Notes: generated by a model from the sequence alone, not told the origin. A stretch of DNA of 61,413 nucleotides from Saccharopolyspora aridisoli (GCF_004348445.1 NZ_SMKV01000032.1:1-61413); one strand, 5' to 3'; shown: positions 20,718 through 30,010, numbered from the stretch's first letter. Program-made: numbers and translations.

Positions 20718-21088
20718 TCATCGGGTGCTGCGGGAGTTGTCGGCTGGGACGTGGAGGGTTTCTCCAGTGGTGACGGTGATCTCGACTGCGTCGGGGAGCC
20801 AGCTGACCTCGCGGAGGGCCGGAGGTTCGGAGCCGGAGGCGAGTTCGACGGGGTAGTAGTAGGACGCGGCGTCGGGACCCGATCGGAAATCGCAGCGGGT
20901 GTCGGTGACCGTGCGGACCTCGACCAGGTAGAGGTCGCTGGGCCAGCCCCCGAGTGCTCGTAGGTCACCGCGTCCCCGGAGGTCTCGTGGTGCAGCACCT
21001 GCGTGTGCAGCGTGATCGACGGCCCCACGAGGGAGGTCGCGGCCAGCAGCGCGGCCGACACCGCGACGACTGATAACGTCCTGCGCAT
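20718..21088 (-). pseudogene. frameshifted small secreted protein
   Basis: From the ATG at 21088 the frame gives a signal peptide or membrane anchor (MRRTLSVVAVSAALLAATSLVG) and VTYEHSG. At a run of five C (20947-20951) the coding frame shifts by one. The protein-like frame then continues GWPSDLYLVEVRTVTDTRCD, YYYPVELASGSEPPALREV, ending at a stop at 20718. One missing G/C in the run restores a ~122-residue exported protein. This could be a real mutation, phase variation or a sequencing error. Function unknown. Confidence 0.7.
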
Positions 21089-21144
21089 CGGCAGAAGTGC
21101 GCCAGCGGTGGAGCCCGCGTCAACGCGCGGACCCCACCGGCCGG

Positions 21145-21903
21145 TCAGTGGATGTGCGAGCCGCCGTTGATGTCGTAGGTGACACCGGTGAGGTAGCCCG
21201 ATTCCGGTCGGCACAGGAACGCGACGACGTCGGCGACGTCCTCGACCCGGCCGGCCCGGCGAGTCGGGATGTCGGCGATCATCGCCGCCTTGCGCTCCGG
21301 GTCGAGCTTGCCCGCCGTGATGTCGGTGTCGATCAGGCCCGGCGCCACCGAGTTCACCGTGACTCCCGACGGGCCCAGCTCGCGGGCCAGCGCGCGGGAG
21401 AACCCGAGCAGCCCGGCCTTGGCCGCTGAGTAGGCGACACCGCCGAACACCCCGCCGCCGCGCTCCGCCGACACCGACGAGAGGTTCACGACGCGGCCGA
21501 AACCCCGCTCGGCCATGCCCCCGACGACCCGCTTGGTCATCAGGTAGCTGCCCCGGACGTTGACCTCGAAGACGCGGTCCCACTCCTCGTCGGAGACCTC
21601 CAGGAACGGAACCGGCGAGGTGATCCCGGCGTTGTTGACCAGCGCGCCGATCTCCGGCAGCTCCGATTCCACCACGGAAACGGCGGCATCCACGGCCACC
21701 TTGTCGGTCACGTCGCAACCAGCGCTGACGGCGGTCACGCCGTGGGCATCGGCGACGGCGTGTGCGGTGTCCTTCGCGCTGGTCTCGTCGAGGTCGAGGA
21801 CGGCGATGTTCCAGCCCTGCCGGGCCAGCGCGTGCGCGATGCCCTGCCCGATGCCGCGACGGGAACCGGCTCCCGTGACGATGGCTGTGCGGTTGCTGTT
21901 CAT
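21145..21903 (-). CDS. short-chain dehydrogenase/reductase (SDR)
   Basis: A 252-residue classical SDR: TGAGSRRGIGQGIA cofactor loop (residues 10-23), VNNAGIT, catalytic Ser in VNLSSVSAE, YSAAK Tyr-Lys pair, and VNSVAPGLIDTDIT. An Asp at the end of strand 2 (LDLDETS) suggests preference for NAD. Last gene of the GntR-controlled operon, 17 nt after the transketolase C-half. Context suggests oxidation of a polyol or keto-reduction of a sugar-like compound that then meets the transketolase. Substrate not determinable. Confidence 0.9.
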   Translation of the reverse strand: MNSNRTAIVTGAGSRRGIGQGIAHALARQGWNIAVLDLDETSAKDTAHAVADAHGVTAVSAGCDVTDKVAVDAAVSVVESELPEIGALVNNAGITSPVPFLEVSDEEWDRVFEVNVRGSYLMTKRVVGGMAERGFGRVVNLSSVSAERGGGVFGGVAYSAAKAGLLGFSRALARELGPSGVTVNSVAPGLIDTDITAGKLDPERKAAMIADIPTRRAGRVEDVADVVAFLCRPESGYLTGVTYDINGGSHIH

Positions 21904-21920
21904 GCGATCTCCTAGGTGGG

Positions 21921-22910
21921 TCAGCCGAGCTCGGCGAGCACGCGCTTGCGGATCTGCGGCACCGAGAGCCCGTAGCGGTCGTGCAGCGTGGGCAGCGCGC
22001 CCGCGGCCAGGAACTCGTCGGGCAGGCCGATCGGCACGATGCGCTCGCCCACCCCGGCGAAGGCCAGGCAGGACGCGACGGACTCGGCCAGACCGCCGAC
22101 GACCGTGTGGTTCTCCAGCGTCACCACCAGCCGATCTCGTCCAACAGCGGCCAGGATCGCTTCCTGGTCGAGGGGTTTGATGGTCGGCACGTGCAGCACC
22201 GCCACGTCGACGTGATCGGCGGCGAGCTCGGCGGCCGCCGACAGGGCGCGCATCGTCATCAGCCCGCTGGAGATCATCAGCACGTCCCTGCCGGTGCGCA
22301 GCTCAGCGGCTTTGCCCAGCTGGAAGCGGTAGTCGTGTTCGTCGAGCACCGTCGGCACCGCACCGCGCAGCAATCGCAAGTAGGTGGGACCGGGGGAGTC
22401 GGCCAGCTGCGGCACCGCCTGCTCGATGTCCACCGAGTCGCACGGGTCCACGATGGTCAGCCCTGGGATGCCGCGCAGGATCGCGACGTCCTCGGTGGCC
22501 TGGTGGCTCGGCCCGTAGCCGGTGGTCAGCCCCGGGAGTCCGCCGATGACGTTGACGTTGAGCCCCGGTTCGGCGATGTCCAGGCACAGGAAGTCGTAGG
22601 CGCGCCTGGTCGCGAACACCGAATAGGTCGAGGCGAAGGGCGTCAGGCCGACCTCGGCCATCCCCGCGGCCGCCGCCAGCAGCGACTGCTCGGCCATGCC
22701 CATCTGGAAGAACCGCTCCGGGTGGGCGTCGCGGAAGACGTGCATGTCGGTGTACTTGGCGAGGTCCGCTGAGAGCCCCACGACGTCCTGGCGCTGCTCG
22801 GCGAGTCCGGCGAGCGCGTGCCCGAACGGGGCCTTGGTGGTCTTCTGGCCCTCGTCGGCGAACGAGGCGATCATCGCCGACGTGGTGGCCTTCTTGGTCG
22901 CGGTCGTCAT
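21921..22910 (-). CDS. transketolase, C-terminal subunit
   Basis: A 329-residue protein covering the pyrimidine-binding and C-terminal domains of a split transketolase: DLAKYTDMHVFRDAHPERFFQMGMAEQ contains the conserved Glu that activates thiamine diphosphate (GMAEQSLL), then FASTYSVFATRRAYDF, GPSHQATEDVAILRGIPG and a C-terminal Rossmann-like domain. The ATG overlaps the stop of the N-half (ATGA), as expected for two chains made in equal amounts. Confidence 0.93.
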   Translation of the reverse strand: MTTATKKATTSAMIASFADEGQKTTKAPFGHALAGLAEQRQDVVGLSADLAKYTDMHVFRDAHPERFFQMGMAEQSLLAAAAGMAEVGLTPFASTYSVFATRRAYDFLCLDIAEPGLNVNVIGGLPGLTTGYGPSHQATEDVAILRGIPGLTIVDPCDSVDIEQAVPQLADSPGPTYLRLLRGAVPTVLDEHDYRFQLGKAAELRTGRDVLMISSGLMTMRALSAAAELAADHVDVAVLHVPTIKPLDQEAILAAVGRDRLVVTLENHTVVGGLAESVASCLAFAGVGERIVPIGLPDEFLAAGALPTLHDRYGLSVPQIRKRVLAELG

Positions 22911-23734
22911 GCCCCGGCCTCCTGCAGGTGGTCGCGTGCCAGTTGCCACTCGTGCGGTTCGACCCGCATGAAGTGCGCCTTCTCCCGGGTCTCCAGGAAC
23001 GGGACGCCTCGGCCGACCCGGGTGTCGCAGATCAGCACCGACGGCGAGCCCCGGTGCTCGCGCAGCTCGTCCAGAGCTGCGACCAGGGCGTCGATGTCGT
23101 TGCCGTCGACGCGGACGGCGTTCCAGCCGAAGGACTCCCACTTGGCCTGGACCGGCTCGGTGCGCAGCACGTCGACCGTCGGGCCGTCCGCCTGCAGCGC
23201 GTTGACGTCGACGATCGCGATGAGGTCGTCCAGCCCGTGGTGCGAGGCGGCCAGCGCCGCTTCCCACGTGGAACCCTCGTCGAGCTCGCCGTCGGAGAGC
23301 AGGTTGTAGACGCGGGCCGGATTCCCCCTGTGCCGCAACCCGAGCGCCATGCCCACGGCCACGCCGAGCCCGTGCCCGAGCGAGCCGCCGGAGATCTCCA
23401 CACCGGGGGTGTAGCTGGCCATGGCTGACATCGGCAGCCGCGAGTCGTCGGAGGCGTAGGTCTGCAGCTCGTCGGTGTCGATCACCCCGGCCTCGGCCAG
23501 CGCCGCGTACAGCGCGATCGCGTAGTGACCGATGGACAGCAGGAACCGGTCGCGCTCCTCCCACTCCGGATCTTCGGGCCGGAACCGCAGCTGGTCGGAG
23601 TACATCACCGCCAGCACGTCGGCGACCCCGAGCGCCTGGGCGATGTAGCCCTGGCCCTGGAGCTCGCCCATGTCCAGGGCGTTCTTGCGGATGCGGCGCG
23701 CCGACTCCGCGATCATGCGCGTTCGATCAAACAA
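22907..23734 (-). CDS. transketolase, N-terminal (TPP-binding) subunit
   Basis: A 275-residue protein covering the PP domain of a split transketolase. It shows SIGHYAIALYAAL, SGGSLGHGLGVAVGMALG and the thiamine diphosphate/Mg motif SDGELDEGSTWEAA...IVDVN (GDG replaced by SDG, common in the split type). It joins two-carbon ketol transfer to a carbon source brought in by the neighbouring transporter. The ATG overlaps the transporter stop by 8 nt. Such split enzymes serve various pentose, apiose or polyol routes; this one is unassigned. Confidence 0.93.
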   Translation of the reverse strand: MFDRTRMIAESARRIRKNALDMGELQGQGYIAQALGVADVLAVMYSDQLRFRPEDPEWEERDRFLLSIGHYAIALYAALAEAGVIDTDELQTYASDDSRLPMSAMASYTPGVEISGGSLGHGLGVAVGMALGLRHRGNPARVYNLLSDGELDEGSTWEAALAASHHGLDDLIAIVDVNALQADGPTVDVLRTEPVQAKWESFGWNAVRVDGNDIDALVAALDELREHRGSPSVLICDTRVGRGVPFLETREKAHFMRVEPHEWQLARDHLQEAGA

Positions 23735-25067
23735 CTGCTTCCTCCTTGCCGGTGGCGGCGCGCTCGACGGCCGCGACCTCCGCCTTCTGGACCGGGCCCC
23801 ACGTCTCCCGGGTGAGCACCGCCGCGACCAGGCCCAGCACGCCGTAGCCGCTGAACAGCAGCGCCGGTCCGAGCCAGCCGGCCTGCGCGTACAGGGCGGT
23901 GGCGATCATCGGTGTGAAACCCGAGACGACCGCGGAGATCTGGTAGGCCAGCGACGCCCCGGCGGTGCGGGTCTTGGTCTCGAACAGCTCCGAGAACCAG
24001 GCGCCCTGAACCCCGGCCAGCGAGTTCTGGCAGATCGCGTAGCTGATCACGAAGGCGATCACGATCAGCACCGCGGAGCCGGTGTTGGCCATCAGGAACA
24101 TCGGCACGCCCCACACCACGGCGGCCACGCATCCCAGCAGGTAGACCGGGCGCCTGCCGAACACGTCCGAGCAGTGACCCCACAGCGTGGTGGCGAGGAT
24201 GCCGATCCCGGCCGCGGTGGTCAGCGCGAGCAGGCTCAAAGACCCTGAGGTGGGCGAGGTGTCGAGCTCCAAGTAGGACAGCATGAAGGTCACCGACACC
24301 GCGTAACCGGCGGTCTCGACCACGCGCAGGCAGAAGGTGCGCAGCACGTTGCGCCAGTCGTCGCGCAGCACCTCCATGATCGGGTTGCGTGCGACCTCAC
24401 CGGAGTCCTTGAGCTCCTCGAACTCCGGCGACTCGTCGATCTTGAGGCGGATCAGGATGCCCACGACGATCAGCACCGCCGAGAGCAGGAACGGCACTCG
24501 CCACGTCAGCGTGCCGCCGAGTCCGGCGCTGAGCAGGAACGCCAGGTTCGCCAGCAGCAGCCCGACGGGGAACCCGGCCTGGGTGATGCCGGTGTAGAGA
24601 CCTCGTTTGCGCCAGGGCGCGTGCTCGAAGGTCATCAGGATGGCGCCGCCCCACTCCGCGCCGAAGGCGAGGCCCTGCACGATGCGGACGGCCACCAGCA
24701 GCACCGGCGCCCAGACGCCGACCTGCTGGTAGGTGGGCAGGCAGCCGATGAGCACGGTGGCGATGCCCATCAGCAGCAGCGAGGACACCAGCACCGGCTT
24801 GCGGCCGATCCGGTCGCCCAAGTGGCCTGCGATGATTCCGCCCAGCGGACGCGCGGCGAAGCCGACGCCGAGGGTCGCGAAGGACATCAGCGAGGCCGAC
24901 AGGGGGTCGGAGCCGGGAAAGAACGCGTCGCCGAAGTAGAGGGCGGCGGCGGTTCCGAAGCCGATGAAGTCGTAGGTCTCGATGGTCGCGCCGACCCCGC
25001 AGCCGACGGCGACTCTGAACTTCTCCGGGCTGCCGTGCACCGACGCCCGGGATGGGGAGCTTGCCAT
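23727..25067 (-). CDS. MFS transporter, metabolite:H+ symporter (MHS/ShiA-ProP-like) family
   Basis: A 446-residue, 12-helix membrane protein. The family loop between helices 2 and 3 is present (GHLGDRIGRKPVLV), with the E-Y-D triad region (GATIETYDFIGFG) and RIVQGLAFGAEWGGA. MHS members usually carry carboxylates or zwitterions such as shikimate, citrate or betaine with protons. The ATG at 25067 is chosen for AAGGAGGATCGCG just upstream; the ATG 16 codons earlier falls in the operator repeats. First gene of the operon. Confidence 0.9.
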   Translation of the reverse strand: MASSPSRASVHGSPEKFRVAVGCGVGATIETYDFIGFGTAAALYFGDAFFPGSDPLSASLMSFATLGVGFAARPLGGIIAGHLGDRIGRKPVLVSSLLLMGIATVLIGCLPTYQQVGVWAPVLLVAVRIVQGLAFGAEWGGAILMTFEHAPWRKRGLYTGITQAGFPVGLLLANLAFLLSAGLGGTLTWRVPFLLSAVLIVVGILIRLKIDESPEFEELKDSGEVARNPIMEVLRDDWRNVLRTFCLRVVETAGYAVSVTFMLSYLELDTSPTSGSLSLLALTTAAGIGILATTLWGHCSDVFGRRPVYLLGCVAAVVWGVPMFLMANTGSAVLIVIAFVISYAICQNSLAGVQGAWFSELFETKTRTAGASLAYQISAVVSGFTPMIATALYAQAGWLGPALLFSGYGVLGLVAAVLTRETWGPVQKAEVAAVERAATGKEEAVV

Positions 25068-25095
25068 CGCGATCCTCCTTGACCGGCTGGCTGAA

Positions 25096-25127
25096 TGTTG
25101 AGTGTCAACAGTCAATGTTGACAGTCA
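25096..25127. promoter_or_regulatory. GntR operator cluster upstream of transporter operon
   Basis: Overlapping dyads: TGTTGA-GTG-TCAACA (25096-25110) and GTCAA-TG-TTGAC (25111-25122), then TGTTGACAGTCA (25116-25127). The last 12-mer recurs with one change before gntR. Placed 29-60 nt before the transporter ATG, where repressor binding would block transcription. Confidence 0.65.
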
Positions 25128-25182
25128 TCATAGGTACGGTCGAGGGCGTGTCAAGGGCGGATCTTCCGCCCCGCGCTCGGGC

Positions 25183-25839
25183 TCAGCTCTTGCTGTTGAG
25201 CAGCTTGACCGCGGCCTGCATGTGCTCGCGGAGCACGCGCACGGCGGTGTCGGCGTCGCCGCGTTCGACGGCCTCGACTATCGGCCGGTGGTGGTCGGCG
25301 GACATGGGGAAGCGCCGGTTCTCGGTGGACGCGCTCATCACGACCACCCGGATCGGGCCCTCCAGGTGCCGCCAGGTGTCGAGCAGGATCGAGTTGCCCG
25401 ACAGCTCGCACAGCTGGGCGTGGAAGGCGAGGTCGGCTTCCAGCTGCTCGCCGAGGTCGCCGGTGGCCGCCTCGAGCCTCTCCAGCGCCGAGTGCAGCTC
25501 GCCGACCACCTGCGCCAGCCGGTCGGATTCGACGATCTCGGCGACCGCCTGGCCCTCCAGCGCGCAGCGGACCCGGAACAGCTCGTCGATCTCGTTCGCC
25601 GACAGGCTGCGCACCCGCAGCATGCCGCGAACACCCGGCGTGACGAGACCTTCCTGCTGAAGGTGGCGCAGCGCCTCGCGCACCGTGCCGCGGCTGATCG
25701 ACAGCTGCGAGGCGATCTCGACCTCGCCGAGGTGATCACCCGGCCCGTACCGCCCGGTCAGGATCGCCTCGCGCAGCGCCACCAGCGCGCGCTCCCGCAA
25801 GGTCAAGCGATCCAAACTGCGCAAAGCCTCTTCCACCAC
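25183..25839 (-). CDS. GntR-family (FadR/FCD) transcriptional regulator
   Basis: A 218-residue regulator: winged helix (residues 13-75; REAILTGRYGPGDHLGEVEIASQLSISRGTVREALRHLQQEGLV) and an FCD ligand domain with metal-type residues D..H (DLAFHAQLC), ADHHRPIV and REHM. FCD regulators usually respond to organic acids or sugar acids, which fits an MHS carboxylate-type transporter. GTG start. It probably represses the operon 21145-25067 and itself, as both leaders share TGTyGACAGTCA. Confidence 0.9.
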   Translation of the reverse strand: MVEEALRSLDRLTLRERALVALREAILTGRYGPGDHLGEVEIASQLSISRGTVREALRHLQQEGLVTPGVRGMLRVRSLSANEIDELFRVRCALEGQAVAEIVESDRLAQVVGELHSALERLEAATGDLGEQLEADLAFHAQLCELSGNSILLDTWRHLEGPIRVVVMSASTENRRFPMSADHHRPIVEAVERGDADTAVRVLREHMQAAVKLLNSKS

Positions 25840-25857
25840 GCCGAGATGATAGCCGTC

Positions 25858-25869
25858 TGTCGACAGTCA
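25858..25869. promoter_or_regulatory. candidate GntR autoregulatory site
   Basis: TGTCGACAGTCA, 11-of-12 match to the repeat before the transporter gene, 19 nt upstream of the gntR GTG. Contains the palindrome CTGTCGACAG. Confidence 0.5.
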
Positions 25870-26146
25870 ACGCGTGCGACGCCCACGAGAGCCCTTCGGA
25901 ATCCGGAGGTGACGGGCACCTAGGCCTGCAACGCTTCCGACGACGGGGTGCAGCCGTACCGGTCGCGATGGCCAGTCCTGCCGGGGGCTCAGCGCGTTCG
26001 TGTGCGGTCCGCCGGCCATGATCGAGGCGGCGCTCAAGCGCCGGCGGATGGCTCCTCGCGAGATCCACCGGGAGGAGTCCTCGACGCCTCCCACGTCGCG
26101 AGGTGAGAACTCGCCCCGCGCCACGCCGGTGACGCGAGGCGAGGAG

Positions 26147-27718
26147 TCAGAAGACGACGCCGGAGTCCTGGGCGAGGAGCTCGTCGGTGGCGCGTTCGGC
26201 CACGGCCGCGATGGTCATCGACGGGTTGCAGGCGGCGGTGTTGCCGGGCATGAGGGCGCCGTCGAGGACGTAGAGCCCGCGGTGGCCCTGCACCCGGCCG
26301 GCGAGGTCGCAGACCACGTTCATCGACGCGCCGCCCAGCGGGTGCCAGGTGTTGGGCACCAGCGAGGTGGTGTCGAGCCGGACCGAGCCGTTGCCCGCGA
26401 CCGCGGCGACGCGTTCGTCGATGCGCTCGGCCAGCGCCGAATCCGCCTGCGACGGCCAGTCCAGCACGGCGTCGTCCTTCGCCGAGTCGTAGACGAACCG
26501 GCCGCGCCCGGAGCTGACGCCGTAGCCGACCAGCATCGTGGTGCGCAGGTTCGGCGTCGGCGGCAGCGACGCCTGGATGACCGTGTTGGCCAGCGTCGGG
26601 TCGTCCCACTCCTTGCTGCCGTAGATCACCGGTCCGCCCTGCGGCGCGCCGAAGTCCTCGGCGAAGTTGGTCCAGGTGTAGATCCGGTCACCGTTGGAGC
26701 CCCAGTTGGAGCCGAGCCCGTCTGGCATGTCCGGGATCTGGTCCTTGGCGGCGGCGCGCATCAGCAACCGGGTGGTGCCCGCCGTGCCCGCCGCCATCAC
26801 CAGCGCACCGGTGGTGATGATCTTCTGCTCCAGCACGGTTCCGTCGGTGGCGATGCGGTCGACGTGGACCTGCCAGCGGCCGTCGCGGGTCTTGGCCACG
26901 TCGGTGACGTTGTGCTGCTCGGCCACGGTGACCTTGCCTGTGGCCTCGGCTTGGGCGATGTAGGTGACGTCGACGGAGTGCTTGCCGCCGTTGTTCACGC
27001 CGAACGCGCAATCGCCGTTGGTGTAGGAGGGCTTCATCTCGCCGCGGAGCTCGCGCAGCGCGTAGTCCCAGTCGATCGGCATCGGGATCTTCTCCACCGA
27101 GCAACCGGCCCGCTCGACGTTGCGGGCGAAGATCCGCGAGGCGGCGTAGGTCTCGCTGTTGATCAACTCGTCCGGGGCGGTCGCGATCTTGAGCACCTCG
27201 GCCACCCGCCGGTAGTAGACGCCGTCCATCCGGGCGTAGTCGAGCCGCTCGGGCATGGTGGCGTTGAAGACCTCTTCGGTCGGTTGCAGCGTCATGCCCT
27301 GGTAGAGCAGGGATCCGCCGCCGACCCCGGCCGCGCACATGATGTCCATGCCGTTGCCCGTCACGCGCTCCAGCAGACCGGTGTAGCGCTCGAACGGCGG
27401 TGGGGAGATCCCGAACAACGACGGTCCCGAACCCAGCCAGAAGAACCGCTCGTCCGGTGCGGCCAGGGTGGGGAAGGTGTCGGCGTTCGGGCCGGTCGGC
27501 CAGCGCTTGCCCCGTTCCAGCACGAGCACCGGCACCCCGGCCTGGGCGAACCGCAGCGCCGTCACGCCACCCCCGAACCCGGATCCGATGACGACCACCC
27601 GGTGCTCCTCGCGGGTGAGGGGAACGCGGCCGGCCGCGTTCGCGTACGGGCCCAGCAGGGACAGGCCTGCCGCCGCGGCTGTTCCGGCGAGCAGGGTGCG
27701 GCGGCTGAGTTCGGGCAT
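26147..27718 (-). CDS. Tat-exported cholesterol-oxidase-like GMC flavoenzyme
   Basis: A 523-residue protein. A twin-arginine signal (SRRTLLAGTAAAAGLSLLG, residues 4-22) precedes a dinucleotide motif VVVIGSGFGGGVTALRFA. GVGGGSLLYQGM, NNGGKHSVDVTYI, TWHPLGGASMN (active-site His) and the C-terminal LDGALMPGNTAACNPSMTI (Asn of the active site) match class I cholesterol oxidases, which oxidise 3-hydroxysteroids with oxygen. Relatives outside sterol metabolism exist, so the substrate is not certain. ATG with GGAGGT site. Divergent from a TetR gene that probably controls it. Confidence 0.85.
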   Translation of the reverse strand: MPELSRRTLLAGTAAAAGLSLLGPYANAAGRVPLTREEHRVVVIGSGFGGGVTALRFAQAGVPVLVLERGKRWPTGPNADTFPTLAAPDERFFWLGSGPSLFGISPPPFERYTGLLERVTGNGMDIMCAAGVGGGSLLYQGMTLQPTEEVFNATMPERLDYARMDGVYYRRVAEVLKIATAPDELINSETYAASRIFARNVERAGCSVEKIPMPIDWDYALRELRGEMKPSYTNGDCAFGVNNGGKHSVDVTYIAQAEATGKVTVAEQHNVTDVAKTRDGRWQVHVDRIATDGTVLEQKIITTGALVMAAGTAGTTRLLMRAAAKDQIPDMPDGLGSNWGSNGDRIYTWTNFAEDFGAPQGGPVIYGSKEWDDPTLANTVIQASLPPTPNLRTTMLVGYGVSSGRGRFVYDSAKDDAVLDWPSQADSALAERIDERVAAVAGNGSVRLDTTSLVPNTWHPLGGASMNVVCDLAGRVQGHRGLYVLDGALMPGNTAACNPSMTIAAVAERATDELLAQDSGVVF

Positions 27719-27804
27719 GCGGTACCTCCACGGCGCGCGTCCTCGTTGACTGAGCCGCGAGCCTAAGGAGCCAAAACGAGACATTGAACTGGTCGACGAT
27801 CTCA

Positions 27805-27818
27805 CTACTGGCGAGTAG
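27805..27818. promoter_or_regulatory. candidate TetR operator
   Basis: CTACTGGCGAGTAG, a 5-bp-arm inverted repeat in the 134-nt gap between the divergent oxidase and TetR genes, 34 nt before the TetR start. Confidence 0.4.
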
Positions 27819-27852
27819 GTTGGGGTTCCGTGTGGTCATGTGGAGGTAGTCG

Positions 27853-28386
27853 GTGCTGAGCTCTCGCCGTACTGACGCGCGCCGCAATCGCGAGGTCATC
27901 CTGCGGGCCGCCGACGAGGCGTTCGCCGAGGACGTCGACCTCGTGCCGCTGTCGGAGATCGCCCGCCGCTCCGGCCTGGGCCGGGCCACGGTCTACCGGC
28001 ACTTCTCGGACCGCTACGCCCTCGGGATCGCGGTGGCCGAGAGCAAGCTGCACCTGCTGCGCGAGCTCGTCGCCGAGTGCGACTTCATCGAGGTGCTGGA
28101 GGAGCTGTTCGACGAGCAGATCTCGCGGCGTCCGCTGGTGCGGCTGTTCCGCGAGCTCCCGCCCGCCGACCAGCGCCGATACGCCGGTCAGCTGGTCTCG
28201 GTCCTGGCTCCGGGACTGCGCGAGGCGCAGGAGGCCGGTGCCATCCGCGGCGATGTCGGCCCGGACGACCTGGCACTCATCTGCGAGATGGTCGAGGGTG
28301 CGCTGTCGTCGCACCTGCCGGTCCCCGGCGGCGTGGAGTCGGTCCAGCGGGTCGTGGAGGTCATGCTCGCCGGTCTGCGGGCCTGA
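27853..28386 (+). CDS. TetR-family transcriptional regulator
   Basis: A 177-residue regulator. The N-terminal DNA-binding domain shows TDARRNREVILRAADEAF and a helix-turn-helix LSEIARRSGLGRATVYRHFSDR; the C-terminal ligand domain is TetR_C-like (ELPPADQRRYAGQLV...GDVGPDDLALICEMVEGAL). GTG start preceded by GGAGGTAG. Divergent from the cholesterol-oxidase-like gene; it ends exactly where the convergent GAF regulator gene ends. Ligand unknown. Confidence 0.9.
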   Translation: MLSSRRTDARRNREVILRAADEAFAEDVDLVPLSEIARRSGLGRATVYRHFSDRYALGIAVAESKLHLLRELVAECDFIEVLEELFDEQISRRPLVRLFRELPPADQRRYAGQLVSVLAPGLREAQEAGAIRGDVGPDDLALICEMVEGALSSHLPVPGGVESVQRVVEVMLAGLRA

Positions 28387-29928
28387 TCAGGACTCGCCGG
28401 CGAGGACCTGCTGCATCCGGGCGGTGACAAGCGGCCGGCGGGAGTCGTGGTGGGGGAGCCGGTGCGCGAGCTGCCCCAGGACCTCCAGGTCGTCGGTCGG
28501 GTGGTCGCGGAACAGCGCCCAGAGCGCCGCCACGTCCCCGCGGTCGAGGACCGCGTTGCGCAGCGACGCGAACAGCTCCTCCCGCTCGTCGCGGATCGCC
28601 GGTGCCTCGCTGGCCTCCAGCAGCGGTCCCCGGTAGGTCTCCGAGGCGGTGCGGATGTCGCCGTCGTGCAGCGCGCGGCGCACGGTGAGGAAGTCCGCGT
28701 CGACCGCCGCCTGCAACCGGTAGGGCTTGGTGGCGATGACGTGCTCGCCCAGGTGCGTGCGCAACCGGTGGATCTCCGCGCGGGCGGTCACCGGGTTCCC
28801 GCGCTCGCCGTAGAGCTGGAAGGCCAACCGGTCGGCGGTCAGGCCCGCCGGACGCATCGCCAGCAGCGTCAGGATCTCCGCGTGCCGCAGCGACAGCGGG
28901 ACCTCGCGCCCGTCGAGGACCGCGCGCGGCCCGGCGGAGTCCAGGAAGGACAACGACAGCACGGGCCGGGGACGCGTCCGCGCCGCCGGCGAATCGGGCA
29001 GCCGCAGCAAGTATCCCTCGGCGAGGCGTTCCAGCACCGCCTCGCGGCCGTCGGCGAGCGTGACCCGGCCGTCGGTGACGTCGACGCGCTCGGGCAGCAG
29101 CGACGCGCCCGGTTCCACCGCCAGCACCCGCCCGGTGCGGGTCAGCAGCGCGCCGGCCTCGCCCCGCAGCGCCCGCAGGTGCGGCATGTTGCGAGCCCGG
29201 AGCTGCTCGTCGCGTGCGGCCATCCGCGCGCGCAGGTGGCTCTCGGCAAGCTGCGCGGCGGCGCTGACCAGCGACACCATCGCCGGGTGCACGGTGCGCA
29301 GCGGGCCGCTGATGTCCACCGATCCCAGCACGTCACCGGTGTCGGGGTCGTGGATGGGGCTCGCCGCGCAGGTCCAGTCGTGGTAGGTGCGCACCAGGTG
29401 CTCGGCGGAGTAGATCTGCACCGGCTTCCCCACCGCGAGGGTGGTTCCCATGGCGTTGGTGCCGATGGCCTCCTCGGCCCACCGCGTTCCCTCGCTCAGC
29501 CGCACCTGGTCGGCGCGCCGCTGCACCGCGGAGTTGCCCTCGCGCCAGAGGATCAGCCCGTCGCGGTCGGTCACGATCATCACGTGCATCGCCTCGTCGG
29601 CGACGTCGAGCACGGTCTGCCGCAGCACCGGAATCGCTGCGGCCAGCGGATGTTCGGTGCGCATGTCGCGGACTTCGTCGCGCTCGCAGACCACCGGTGC
29701 CTCGCAGGAGTCGGGGTTGATCTCGGCGGCCAGCGAACGCTGCCAGGACTCCGAGACCAGCGTCCGAGGTGAGCGGGGCGCGCGGTCACCGCGCAACACC
29801 GCGTCCCACACGCGTCCCAGCAGCGAGGCGTACTCCAGCGGGTCGGCGAGCATCGTCGCGGTGGTGGGTTCCTCCTCGGTGCGCACCCTGCCTCCAGTCC
29901 CGACGTCGGCGTCGACGCGTGGGGTCAT
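28387..29928 (-). CDS. AcoR-like GAF-domain transcriptional regulator fused to wHTH and BTAD-like domain
   Basis: A 513-residue protein. The first ~240 residues resemble the sensor part of AcoR-type activators: SESWQRSL, DRDGLILWREGNSAVQ, GTNAMGTTLAVGKPVQIYSAEH, WTCAASPIHDPDTG. In place of the AAA+ sigma-54 domain it has a winged helix (about 330-400, LSLRHAEILTLLAMRPAGLTADRLAF, RAEIHRLRTHLGEH) and a helical BTAD-like tail. It should sense a small molecule and activate transcription without sigma-54. The ATG start is tentative (weak ribosome site; a TTG lies nine codons upstream). Divergent from the aldehyde dehydrogenase gene. Confidence 0.85.
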   Translation of the reverse strand: MTPRVDADVGTGGRVRTEEEPTTATMLADPLEYASLLGRVWDAVLRGDRAPRSPRTLVSESWQRSLAAEINPDSCEAPVVCERDEVRDMRTEHPLAAAIPVLRQTVLDVADEAMHVMIVTDRDGLILWREGNSAVQRRADQVRLSEGTRWAEEAIGTNAMGTTLAVGKPVQIYSAEHLVRTYHDWTCAASPIHDPDTGDVLGSVDISGPLRTVHPAMVSLVSAAAQLAESHLRARMAARDEQLRARNMPHLRALRGEAGALLTRTGRVLAVEPGASLLPERVDVTDGRVTLADGREAVLERLAEGYLLRLPDSPAARTRPRPVLSLSFLDSAGPRAVLDGREVPLSLRHAEILTLLAMRPAGLTADRLAFQLYGERGNPVTARAEIHRLRTHLGEHVIATKPYRLQAAVDADFLTVRRALHDGDIRTASETYRGPLLEASEAPAIRDEREELFASLRNAVLDRGDVAALWALFRDHPTDDLEVLGQLAHRLPHHDSRRPLVTARMQQVLAGES

Positions 29929-30010
29929 GATGACCACGCGCAGCACCGGGGACAAGAGCGCTGCCCGCCATCAGGACCAAAACCGTCCGTTCGGTCAGGC
30001 GTCCGGTGGG

